A DNA stretch of 8,569 bases from Candidatus Methylomirabilota bacterium (lineage in GTDB: Bacteria > Methylomirabilota > Methylomirabilia > Methylomirabilales > Methylomirabilaceae), in NCBI GenBank assembly GCA_016200385.1, contig JACQEV010000175.1, positions 1-8,569 on the forward strand, given 5' to 3'. Shown here piece after piece: positions 1 to 6,258 of the stretch; positions within the stretch are counted from its first letter, which is position 1, and every line of letters starts with the position of its first letter. The notes under the pieces were generated by a model. The model was not told the DNA's origin. It saw only the letters and a program-made list of their open reading frames with translations, and did no database searches. A program made the translations under genes and the position numbers.

Positions 1-19
1 CAGCAAGCAGCGCCCCTAC

Positions 20-38
20 GGCTGACGGTGCGTCAGCC
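20..38 (-). terminator. Perfect 8-bp hairpin past the end of the ABC operon, possible terminator
   Basis: GGCTGACG (20-27) and CGTCAGCC (31-38) are exact reverse complements separated by a 3-base loop, GTG. The hairpin lies about 53 bases past the last stop codon of the minus-strand operon, where a terminator is expected. Read on the minus strand it is followed by gtaggggcg rather than a run of T, so it is not a classical intrinsic terminator. It could act as a U-poor terminator or an mRNA 3' end stabiliser, or be part of a dispersed repeat. Positions 1-90 otherwise hold no gene that I can support. Confidence 0.4.
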
Positions 39-90
39 TCGCAATGACATGAAACTGGATTGTTATGCGGAATCCCTATGCTAGCGCCTC

Positions 91-1440
91 CTATTTGCCG
101 GGCGTGGATGTGGTCTGCTGCTTCAGCACATCTGGATCCTTCGGGAGGCGGTCGAGAAATTTCGGATCGATCGCGTACACGGCGGGGTCAGTCGAGAGCT
201 TGGCGTACAAGCGCTCCTTTTCCGATGTCCCGATGCGCAAGACAGGGAGGCGCGAACCGTCGTTCATATTCAGCTCCACCTCCGCCTGAGGCGTCTTCAG
301 ACCATACCGGCCGAGGTCGGTTGCTTTCTCCGTGACGAGGTCGGTATACCGGAGCTCCTTCAACGAGTACAGGGACTCGTATACTTTCCCTGCCTGAGCA
401 TCGGCCTGGATTGGCGCAGTGACCTTCCAGACATCTTTCTCCTTGGTCAACGTGAGCGACTGACCTGCCCGGCGAAGTTGGACCCCCTTTACATCTGTGG
501 TCTCAAAGCGCAACAGGCTCCGATTTCGGAGGTCGAGCGGCGACTTGGAGAGATCGGTCAGGAGACGGGACTCCGTGGTCACGATCCCCTCACCGGGGTC
601 GGCCATGGCGTACAGCCCCACGTTCGGTTCCGGGGCCTTCTTGAGCAGAAGCCGTTTCGAGGCGTCGCCTTCCTTCACGGCAATAGTCAGATCGGGATGG
701 TCGAGGCCGTAGCGGCGCTTTGCGTCGGTCCCGGAAGCGAGGAACTCTCGGACGCGCGCGTCCTTGATACTCCACAAGAGCTGCCTGACCGCCGCGGCAT
801 CCGCCTTGGCCTTGATCGGCTGGGTCAACTCCCACTTCTCGGCGCCCGCGTTGCTCAGGCTGATCGACCGGCCTGCGCTGACCAGGTCCACCTGCTTGAC
901 CTTGTCCGGCTCCAGCACGAGCAACCTCTTGTCGCGGAAATCTGACGCCTTCCGATCCAGTCGAGTTCTCACGGTGTCGGCAACCAGGAAAACCGCCAAC
1001 TGGTCGCCGCGTTTCGCATAGGCAGAGAAACCGTTTGGATTCTTGTCGCCCACCAGGAGGACGAGAGGCGGCTTGGCACTCTTGAAACCCACCGTGATCT
1101 GGATGGTTGGGTGTTCCAGCCCGTACTCACCCAAACTCTTCGGCTGCTCATCGATGGTTCGTTCTTCCTTGGCACTGAGAAGGGTCTGAAGCAGCGACGT
1201 GATCTCCGACGTCTCCGCCTTCGCCTGGACCGGTTCGGTCAAGCGCCACCCAGTGCCTTCTCGCGTCATCACGATGTGCTCCTCGCCTCTTTTGATGGAG
1301 ATCTTCTCGATATCTTTCTCGTCTGCCTGAAACAGTTGCTTGGCGTCCTCGGATTTCTTCCCCTTCGCCTCTAGCGCGTAATAGGCCCCCGCGGCAACTG
1401 CGAGGAGCAGGGCAAGGACGCCGAGGGAGCGCCACCTCAT
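91..1440 (-). CDS. Membrane-anchored protein with three DUF4340-like repeats, last gene of a GldFG-type ABC operon
   Basis: This 449-residue protein has a short basic start and one hydrophobic segment (about residues 6-22), then a long soluble part. It is probably anchored in the inner membrane with its body outside the cytoplasm. The soluble part contains three related units, about 36-174, 174-310 and 310-438. The anchors repeat in order: GWRLTEPVQAKA (64-75), KWELTQPIKAKA (202-213) and VWKVTAPIQADA (337-348); then YGLEHP (106), YGLDHP (244) and YGLKTP (379). DFRDKRLL (167) and DLRNRSLL (303) close the first two units. This matches the DUF4340 family, which often follows GldG-like genes; its biochemical role is not known. 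The start is the ATG at 1440, which overlaps the upstream stop in ATGA. The reading frame is open further upstream to 1614, but that stretch only shadows the preceding gene. It probably works with the exporter subunits encoded just before it. Confidence 0.87.
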   Translation of the reverse strand: MRWRSLGVLALLLAVAAGAYYALEAKGKKSEDAKQLFQADEKDIEKISIKRGEEHIVMTREGTGWRLTEPVQAKAETSEITSLLQTLLSAKEERTIDEQPKSLGEYGLEHPTIQITVGFKSAKPPLVLLVGDKNPNGFSAYAKRGDQLAVFLVADTVRTRLDRKASDFRDKRLLVLEPDKVKQVDLVSAGRSISLSNAGAEKWELTQPIKAKADAAAVRQLLWSIKDARVREFLASGTDAKRRYGLDHPDLTIAVKEGDASKRLLLKKAPEPNVGLYAMADPGEGIVTTESRLLTDLSKSPLDLRNRSLLRFETTDVKGVQLRRAGQSLTLTKEKDVWKVTAPIQADAQAGKVYESLYSLKELRYTDLVTEKATDLGRYGLKTPQAEVELNMNDGSRLPVLRIGTSEKERLYAKLSTDPAVYAIDPKFLDRLPKDPDVLKQQTTSTPGK

Positions 1441-3032
1441 CGCGACCGCCTCCGGCGCAGGACCACCGAGGTTCCAGAAACCAGGAGCAGGGCCGGCACC
1501 ACGACGACCGGCAGCCAGAAGGCCAGTCGCCCTTGCATGGCGGTCAGGAAGATCGGGGTGCTTTTCGCCTCCCTCGGCCGGATCGAGATCTGGTCTTCCT
1601 CTTCGGCCAGCCAACTGACGCTGTTGAGGAAGAGATCCCGGTTCCCGGAGAAGCTCAGGAAGTTATTGCTGGCGAACACGGAGTTGCCGTACACCACCAA
1701 CCTTGCGGGCTTGGTCGCCGGTCGCTTTTCGGCTTCTTTTTCCTTCTCGGTGTTCTTCTTCTCTTCTGTCGAGGCCTCTGTTGACTTCTTCACGTCGATG
1801 GTCGCGACGACCCCCACCGGAACCGGCCCCTGCCGATCCTTCCCCTTGTCAAAGGTCAGCCGTCCGCGATTCAGTTCTCCTCTGTCGGTTTCGGCCCAGC
1901 TTCCTGGCCCAGTCTCCCCGAGTTTTTGGACAGTGACGCCCTGCGGGGACTTCTCGGCCGGGTCAACGGAGCGAGCGAAGGGGAAGAGCGAGGCCAGGGT
2001 GAAATCTCGCGTGATCGGGTGGGAGTAATACTTCGACACTACAGGCATCAGGTAGTCGCCGCCCAAGACACGGCTATACTGATCGACAATGACGTCATCG
2101 CCAACCATGATCCCGTACCGGCCCAGAAACTCTTTCAGGCTTGGCGCCGAAAAGGGATCGAGCTGGACGAGCAGCTTCCCGCCCCGCTCGACAAATGCCT
2201 GCAGGGCCTTCAACTCCGATTCGACCAAGTCGCGCTTTGGCCCGCTGATCACGAGGACTGCGGCGTCCTCTGGGACCTGTGGTTCGCGGAGCAGCAGCAG
2301 CTCCTTGACCTGATAGTTGCCCTTCTCCAGGGCCTCCTTTGCCTGCCGGTAGCCGTTCCGCGACCCATCGTCCAACTCGCTCTCACCATGCCCTTTCAGG
2401 AAATAGATCGTTCGCTTCCCTTCACGGAGCAACTTGACCAACCCATTCGTCAGGTGCTCCTCGTCAACCTCGGTGATCTTCTCCTCTTTGTCTTTCGTTT
2501 CGAGGACCGTCGTGCCATAGGTGGTGATTCCGTACCGCTTGGCCCGGCCGGGATTCCTGTCAGGATCGACCATCTCGAAGCGGAACTTCGTTGAGAGGTC
2601 GGCATACTGACGGAGCAGGTCTTCGGCCGCCCGGCGATCTGGCTGATCCAAGCGATGGAAGGCTGTGACTTGCACCTCCTTGGCAAGGCCCCTGACAAGC
2701 TTCTTGGTCTGATCGGAGAGGGTGTAGCGCTTCCCCTCGGTCAGATCCAACCGTGTGTTGTGTTTGGCGGAGATCGCCTCCACCAGACTGATGATCCCCA
2801 GCAGGAGGATCGTCATCAGGGCGACGTTCAACCCGGCCATCGTGGAGCGGCGATTGAGCCAGGCCTTGATGTCGCCGAAGGATCGGTACAGACTGACGAG
2901 GACCAGCACCGCCCCAAGCAAGGGGATGCCTCCGATCCAGGCTTTCAGGTCGGGGCGGATATTGTAGGCGATCCCGCCAGACACAATGAGCAGGAGGCCG
3001 ATCGGTGCGGCGAAGCGAGCAAGATGTCGCAT
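1437..3032 (-). CDS. GldG-like auxiliary protein of an ABC-2 transport system
   Basis: This 531-residue membrane protein has hydrophobic segments near residues 8-24, 36-50 and 67-88 and a C-terminal one at 503-525, followed by RRRRSR. Between them is a large soluble domain beginning with the family hallmark RLDLTEGKRYTLSDQT (94-109) and containing GHGE (214-217), VISGP (261-265) and LLVQLDPF (287-294), as in GldG and related IFT-like domain proteins. In Flavobacterium, GldG is a component of an ABC transporter linked to gliding; elsewhere its role is open. A Lys/Glu-rich low-complexity stretch (about 415-440) interrupts the C-terminal part. The start is the ATG at 3032, preceded by a GGAGGGG ribosome binding site. 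A GTG five codons upstream would place the start inside that site. The gene begins two bases after the permease stop and ends in an ATGA overlap with the DUF4340 gene. Confidence 0.88.
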   Translation of the reverse strand: MRHLARFAAPIGLLLIVSGGIAYNIRPDLKAWIGGIPLLGAVLVLVSLYRSFGDIKAWLNRRSTMAGLNVALMTILLLGIISLVEAISAKHNTRLDLTEGKRYTLSDQTKKLVRGLAKEVQVTAFHRLDQPDRRAAEDLLRQYADLSTKFRFEMVDPDRNPGRAKRYGITTYGTTVLETKDKEEKITEVDEEHLTNGLVKLLREGKRTIYFLKGHGESELDDGSRNGYRQAKEALEKGNYQVKELLLLREPQVPEDAAVLVISGPKRDLVESELKALQAFVERGGKLLVQLDPFSAPSLKEFLGRYGIMVGDDVIVDQYSRVLGGDYLMPVVSKYYSHPITRDFTLASLFPFARSVDPAEKSPQGVTVQKLGETGPGSWAETDRGELNRGRLTFDKGKDRQGPVPVGVVATIDVKKSTEASTEEKKNTEKEKEAEKRPATKPARLVVYGNSVFASNNFLSFSGNRDLFLNSVSWLAEEEDQISIRPREAKSTPIFLTAMQGRLAFWLPVVVVPALLLVSGTSVVLRRRRSR

Positions 3033-3034
3033 GG

Positions 3035-3802
3035 TTATCCCCTCCACCGCTTCGATTCAAGGGCGCGGAGCGTTAAGAAGAGGCACAGGATCGTGAAGTT
3101 CAGGTAGAAGATCACGTCCTTGCTTTCGATCGTCCCCTTCGCGAAGTTATCGTAATGGTTAATGATCGAGAGGTGCGAGAGAATCGGACCCAAGGTCGGG
3201 CCCGCCGCCTCCGTGGACCAACCGATCACCCAGAGCAGGAGGAGGACGCCGAACGCACTCACCGCCGCGACGATCTGATTCTCCGTCAGCGAAGACGCGA
3301 GGACGCCCACGCCCAAAAACGCCATCCCGAGCAGCAACAGGCCAAGATAGCCGCTCAGAATGGCTCCCCACTCAAGCCGGGCGAAGAAGTGCAACATTCC
3401 GACGTCCAACAGGCTGATCCCAAGCATCACGGCATAGAGCGCGAGGGCCGCCAGGAACTTTCCGAGCAGCAGTTCCCAGTCGCGGATCGGGTACGAGAAG
3501 AGGAGCTCGATCGTCCCGCTCTTTTTCTCTTCTGAAAAGAGGCGCATGGTGGCCGCCGGCATCAGGAGGAGCATCGTCACGGCGATATTGCGCAGCAGGG
3601 GCCGCACGATCCACTCGGAGGCGTTCAGTCCCTGCGCAAAGGCGGGGTTGAAGGAGGCTTGCAGGCTGTTCAAGGAGAAGAAGGTGAGGAGACTGTAGAA
3701 GAAGTAGCCGGACAGGAGCGCGAACATGATGAGGACCACGTAGGCGATCGGTGAAGCAAAGTAGGATCGTAGCTCTTTCTTGAACATCGCCAGGACGTTC
3801 AT
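3035..3802 (-). CDS. ABC-2 type permease, GldF-like
   Basis: This 255-residue integral membrane protein has about six hydrophobic helices (near 19-40, 70-88, 112-136, 146-170, 177-196 and 229-246). It starts MNVLAMFKKELRSYFASPIAYV, and the loop after helix 2 carries MRLFSEEKKSGTIELLFSYPI (86-106). Both patterns are characteristic of the GldF/NosY class of ABC-2 permeases. It should form the membrane channel for the ATPase encoded just upstream. The ATG at 3802 overlaps the ATPase stop codon (ATGA) and follows a strong AGGAGGT ribosome binding site located inside the end of the ATPase gene. The frame is open 30 codons further upstream, but that section shadows the ATPase gene. The length is typical for the family. 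The substrate cannot be read from the sequence. Confidence 0.92.
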   Translation of the reverse strand: MNVLAMFKKELRSYFASPIAYVVLIMFALLSGYFFYSLLTFFSLNSLQASFNPAFAQGLNASEWIVRPLLRNIAVTMLLLMPAATMRLFSEEKKSGTIELLFSYPIRDWELLLGKFLAALALYAVMLGISLLDVGMLHFFARLEWGAILSGYLGLLLLGMAFLGVGVLASSLTENQIVAAVSAFGVLLLLWVIGWSTEAAGPTLGPILSHLSIINHYDNFAKGTIESKDVIFYLNFTILCLFLTLRALESKRWRG

Positions 3803-4752
3803 TCCCGCACCTCCTGCTCCTCTTTCGTCACCAGACGGATGAAGATCTCCTCCAGCGTCATGTCGGCCGGACGGAACTCCAACAGCCCCCACCCCCGCTC
3901 GACGATCATGCGTGACACCTCCCGGCGCAGGTCCCGACTCCGCTCCGATTCCACGACGAAGCTCACCACGGCATCGCGGGCCCGATCCTTCGCTTCGGCA
4001 CTCAGCACCCCAGGGATCTGGATCAGGGCCGCCCCAATCTGGTCGGCCGGCCCGTCCACCGTGACAAGCAGTTTGGCCGAGCTCTGAAGCCTGGCCGTCA
4101 GGTTTTCAGGCGTATCGACTGCGATGATGTGTCCATCATTGATGATGATGACACGCTGGCAGATCATGCTGGCTTCGGGAAGGATGTGGGTCGAGAGGAT
4201 AATGGTGCTCTGGCCGGACAGCTCCTTGATGAGTTGTCTGATCTCGATGATCTGTTTCGGGTCGAGCCCGACGGTCGGCTCATCGAGAATAAGCACCTCG
4301 GGGTCGTTCAGCAGCGCTTGGGCAATCCCGACCCGCTGCCGATAGCCGCGGGAGAGGGCGCCGATCAGCATCCGCTGCACCTCGACGATCCGGCACTTCT
4401 CCATGATCTCGCCGATCTTGCGCCGCCGCTCCCGACGCTCCATCCCTTTGACCTCGGCTACGAAATCCAGGTAGCCGGCCACCTTCATGTCGGTGTAGAG
4501 CGGCACGTTCTCCGGGAGGTAGCCGATCCGTCGCCGAACCTGGAGGGAGTCGGTCAGGATATCGTAGCCGGCTACGCGGGCCGTCCCACTGCTTGGCGGC
4601 AGGAAGCCGGTCAAGATCCGCATGGTCGTGGTCTTGCCGGCGCCGTTCGGCCCCAGGAATCCGACGATCTCCCCTTTCTCGACGGTGAAGGACACATCCT
4701 CGATCGCTGCGACCTTCTGAAAGTACTTCGTCAGCTTTTCCGCTTCAATCAT
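3799..4752 (-). CDS. ABC transporter ATP-binding protein, GldA-like
   Basis: This 317-residue cytoplasmic ATPase powers the adjacent permease. It has Walker A GPNGAGKT (34-41), signature LSRGYRQRVG (133-142), Walker B with the D-loop VLILDEPTVGLDP (153-165) and the switch histidine in STHI (H189). The Q-loop position reads GYLPE (78-82), with Glu where many ABC proteins have Gln; this is common in the GldA/ABC-2 exporter class. After the ATPase core comes an alpha/beta extension (about 225-317) ending LEFRPADMTLEEIFIRLV, the usual C-terminal regulatory domain of this class. The ATG at 4752 follows an AGGAGG ribosome binding site at good spacing. It is the first gene of a four-gene operon. All catalytic motifs look intact. 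Confidence 0.95.
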   Translation of the reverse strand: MIEAEKLTKYFQKVAAIEDVSFTVEKGEIVGFLGPNGAGKTTTMRILTGFLPPSSGTARVAGYDILTDSLQVRRRIGYLPENVPLYTDMKVAGYLDFVAEVKGMERRERRRKIGEIMEKCRIVEVQRMLIGALSRGYRQRVGIAQALLNDPEVLILDEPTVGLDPKQIIEIRQLIKELSGQSTIILSTHILPEASMICQRVIIINDGHIIAVDTPENLTARLQSSAKLLVTVDGPADQIGAALIQIPGVLSAEAKDRARDAVVSFVVESERSRDLRREVSRMIVERGWGLLEFRPADMTLEEIFIRLVTKEEQEVRE

Positions 4753-4805
4753 CCCGCCTCCTGTCTACACACATCCAACCAACTAGGCAACCTGAATTCT
4801 TGAAA

Positions 4806-4835
4806 GAGCCCAGAATATAATATACGATTGGGCTC
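4806..4835. promoter_or_regulatory. Inverted repeat across the -10 region of the ABC operon, candidate operator
   Basis: GAGCCCA (4806-4812) and TGGGCTC (4829-4835) are exact reverse complements separated by 16 bp of AT-rich sequence that contains the predicted -10 box. Half-site centres are 23 bp apart, roughly two helical turns, as expected for a dimeric repressor or activator bound to one face. No regulator gene for this operon is seen in the window. It could equally be a chance hairpin. Confidence 0.35.
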
Positions 4836-4846
4836 AGGGGTTGCAA
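4819..4846 (-). promoter_or_regulatory. Predicted sigma70 promoter of the ABC operon
   Basis: On the minus strand TTGCAA (4846-4841) and TATATT (4824-4819) are separated by 16 bp, a fair match to -35 and -10 boxes. An alternative -10, TATTAT (4822-4817), gives an 18-bp spacer. The AT-rich patch stands out in a GC-rich neighbourhood. Transcription would begin near 4811, leaving a leader of about 60 bases before the ATPase start at 4752. The palindromic nature of the patch makes the exact -10 box uncertain. Confidence 0.5.
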
Positions 4847-4888
4847 TGGTGGCGCAGGTCTCGAGTTCCCTTAAAAGGAAAGCCTATC

Positions 4889-4912
4889 TCCTAACCGAAG
4901 TTCAACTTAGGA
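4889..4912. repeat. Small nested inverted repeat between the ABC operon and the protease gene
   Basis: TCCTAA (4889-4894) pairs with TTAGGA (4907-4912), and inside it AAGTT-C-AACTT (4898-4908) forms a second, overlapping palindrome. It lies 65 bases past the stop of the minus-strand protease gene and upstream of the ABC promoter. It could be a weak terminator for the protease or a binding site. There is no T-run. Apart from this and the promoter, positions 4753-4976 hold nothing I can support. Confidence 0.25.
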
Positions 4913-4976
4913 TCCCGCAGCTCGGAAATTGCGCGCTGGCGAACGAGTGTACGGCGGCGTGATCTGCAATAGGAGC

Positions 4977-5369
4977 CTAGATTATTTGGCAGGCGTAGAC
5001 GCGGTAAAACCCGGCCATGGGGATCTCGATTGGGATCAGTCGCTTTCCGATCGGATCGACACCAAGGCCCAGGCCTTCAAGGGTCATCGCACCCAGCAAT
5101 GCTGGGGCTCCGTCTTCCCCGAAGACGATGAGGGCAGGCGTTTGGCGGCCATTATAGTTAAACTCAGCCCGGCCGACGCGACACAGGCCTCGTCGGCCAT
5201 CCGCATAGATGGCGGGCCGCTCATCAAAATGCGTGATTCCCAGAGAATCAAGAACATCCGCGGGGAGTTGGCTGTACGCTGCTCCAGTGTCCACAAGGCA
5301 TTCAATCGTTGCAGACCTGGCAGGATCAAGCGGATTAAGCACTGTGACCTTTACGGCCAATGTTCCCAC
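4977..5369 (-). CDS. Retropepsin-like (clan AA) aspartic protease, stand-alone
   Basis: This protein of about 130 residues carries the aspartic protease motif LVDTGAAYSQLP (25-36), with Asp27 as the expected catalytic residue. Further on, LLGAMTLEGLGLGVDP (91-106) matches the hydrophobic-hydrophobic-Gly flap-strand motif that follows in retropepsin folds. One catalytic motif in a protein of this length means it must dimerise to be active, as retroviral proteases do. Bacterial members are widespread, but their substrates are mostly unknown. There is no signal peptide or membrane segment, so it is probably cytoplasmic. The start is uncertain: the GTG at 5369 is the first start codon after an in-frame stop, and it lacks a clear ribosome binding site; an internal TTG at 5360 is the next candidate. 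It is oriented with the ABC operon, but 224 bases separate them and a promoter lies between, so it is probably a separate unit. Confidence 0.8.
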   Translation of the reverse strand: MGTLAVKVTVLNPLDPARSATIECLVDTGAAYSQLPADVLDSLGITHFDERPAIYADGRRGLCRVGRAEFNYNGRQTPALIVFGEDGAPALLGAMTLEGLGLGVDPIGKRLIPIEIPMAGFYRVYACQII

Positions 5370-5432
5370 ACAAATATCTTACCACAAGAAGGAACTAAGC
5401 ACCTCGAAAAAAAAGGATCAGTGGAGGTCTTC

Positions 5433-5540
5433 ATGGCAAGAGGGTCTTTCCACACCGCATTGACCTCGATTGAAAGCGGTACGAAGCCCACCTTAAAGCT
5501 TACCTGGACCGAGGCTGACCTCAACATGAAAATCGTTTGA
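5433..5540 (+). CDS. Possible 35-residue small protein or leader peptide
   Basis: An ATG at 5433 is preceded by GGAGGT (5423-5428) only four bases upstream. It opens a 35-codon frame (starting MARGSFHTALTSIESG, ending LNMKIV) that stops with TGA inside the -35 box of the next promoter. I do not recognise the product. The same frame runs open from 4929, antisense to the protease gene, so openness alone is weak evidence; the ribosome binding site is the only positive sign. ACCTC at 5401-5405 could pair with GAGGT at 5424-5428 and mask the site. It may be chance or a remnant of a longer gene. Confidence 0.2.
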   Translation: MARGSFHTALTSIESGTKPTLKLTWTEADLNMKIV

Positions 5541-5566
5541 CAACCATCTCGGGTGTTCCCTATGAT
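5537..5566 (+). promoter_or_regulatory. Strong sigma70-type promoter of the acyl-CoA operon
   Basis: TTGACA (5537-5542) is a perfect -35 box. TATGAT (5561-5566) matches the -10 consensus in five of six positions, and the spacer is 18 bp. Transcription would start near 5573, immediately before the palindrome at 5576-5591. This placement means the TetR gene cannot begin at the TTG at 5566, which overlaps the -10 box. Confidence 0.7.
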
Positions 5567-5575
5567 TGCCCCATC

Positions 5576-5591
5576 CTGAACGAGCGTTCAG
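5576..5591. promoter_or_regulatory. 16-bp perfect palindrome at the transcription start, probable TetR operator
   Basis: CTGAACGAGCGTTCAG has 7-bp arms that are exact reverse complements around a 2-bp centre. It sits about 10 bp past the -10 box, covering roughly +4 to +19 of the predicted transcript, where a bound repressor would block RNA polymerase. The AACG-NN-CGTT core is typical of operators used by TetR-family regulators of fatty-acid and aromatic acyl-CoA genes. The gene directly downstream encodes such a regulator, so autorepression of the whole operon is the simple reading. No second copy was noticed elsewhere in the window. Confidence 0.65.
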
Positions 5592-5637
5592 TCAGCGGAG
5601 TCATGCCTTGCCAGCAGCCGTGAGGCAGATCGAAACT

Positions 5638-6258
5638 GTGGTGAAAGATCGCGCGCTCATCGAGCGACGGCATGTGCAGATTTGCGACGCCGCCCTTCAC
5701 CTCTTCGCCCGCAAGGGGTATCACCTGACCAGCGTCCGCGAGATCGCGCAGGCCGCCCACCTCTCCGTCGGAGCTCTCTACACCTACATCAAGAGCAAGG
5801 AAGACATCCTCCTTCTGGTCTATCGCCGCATCCTCAATCTATTCCAGGTGAAGATGTCCGAGACGATCGTCGAGAGCGGCGACCCTACCGCTCAGCTCCG
5901 GGCGGGCATCGAAGCCACGCTCACACTATACGACGACTACCATGACCTGATCCTCGTTCTGTACCAGGAGTCGCACACGCTGAGAAAGGAGGCCCTCCAA
6001 CAACTGTTTGGAGTGGACCGTCAGTACGTCTCGATGTTCCAAGCGATCATCGAGAGGGGAAATCGGAAGGGTCATTTCGTGGCTGAAGACCCGAACCTGG
6101 CCGCGATTATGATCCTTTTCCTGTGCGCGGTATGGCCGCTGAAGCGCTGGAACCTGAAAAAGTACGATCTCGCTACCGTGTCCGATGGGGTGGTCGGCAT
6201 TCTCTTAAACGGAATCGGAGGTGGTCATGGGCTTCGAAACGATCGAGCTGCAGACTGA
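5638..6258 (+). CDS. TetR-family transcriptional regulator, FadR-like, autoregulating the acyl-CoA operon
   Basis: This protein of about 206 residues has an N-terminal TetR DNA-binding domain: QICDAALHLFARKGYHLTSV (14-33), then the helix-turn-helix VREIAQAAHLSVGALYTYIK (33-52) followed by SKEDIL. The helical C-terminal part (about 60-195), with YHDLILVLYQESHTLRKEAL (101-120), resembles the ligand-binding domain of FadR/FadP-type regulators that sense acyl-CoAs; the ligand is inferred from the neighbours. The start is uncertain. A TTG at 5566 is excluded because it lies in the -10 box. GTG at 5638 has GAGG 12 bases upstream; GTG at 5641, GTG at 5620 and TTG at 5608 are alternatives. The gene ends 32 bases inside the enoyl-CoA hydratase gene, so the last ten or so residues (GGHGLRNDRAAD) look like a non-conserved tail. 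Confidence 0.87.
   Translation: MVKDRALIERRHVQICDAALHLFARKGYHLTSVREIAQAAHLSVGALYTYIKSKEDILLLVYRRILNLFQVKMSETIVESGDPTAQLRAGIEATLTLYDDYHDLILVLYQESHTLRKEALQQLFGVDRQYVSMFQAIIERGNRKGHFVAEDPNLAAIMILFLCAVWPLKRWNLKKYDLATVSDGVVGILLNGIGGGHGLRNDRAAD

Noticed and set aside
1926..2594. A 222-codon plus-strand reading frame inside the GldG-like gene
   Set aside because: Shadow of a strongly supported gene; composition is arbitrary and no domain is visible.
4816..4821. Perfect TATAAT on the plus strand, possible promoter facing right
   Set aside because: No acceptable -35 box at 15-19 bp upstream on that strand and no plus-strand gene follows until the TetR gene, which has its own promoter.
5404..5415. 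Run of eight A (T on the minus strand), possible terminator
   Set aside because: No stable GC-rich stem directly precedes it on the minus strand and no minus-strand gene lies upstream that needs termination.
4929..5540. A 203-codon plus-strand reading frame across the protease region
   Set aside because: Antisense to a gene with a clear protease motif; its translation shows no recognisable domain. Only its last 35 codons have a ribosome binding site, listed separately at low confidence.
5566..5637. Upstream start (TTG at 5566) for the TetR gene
   Set aside because: The codon overlaps the -10 box and lies before the operator and predicted transcript start; no ribosome binding site precedes it.
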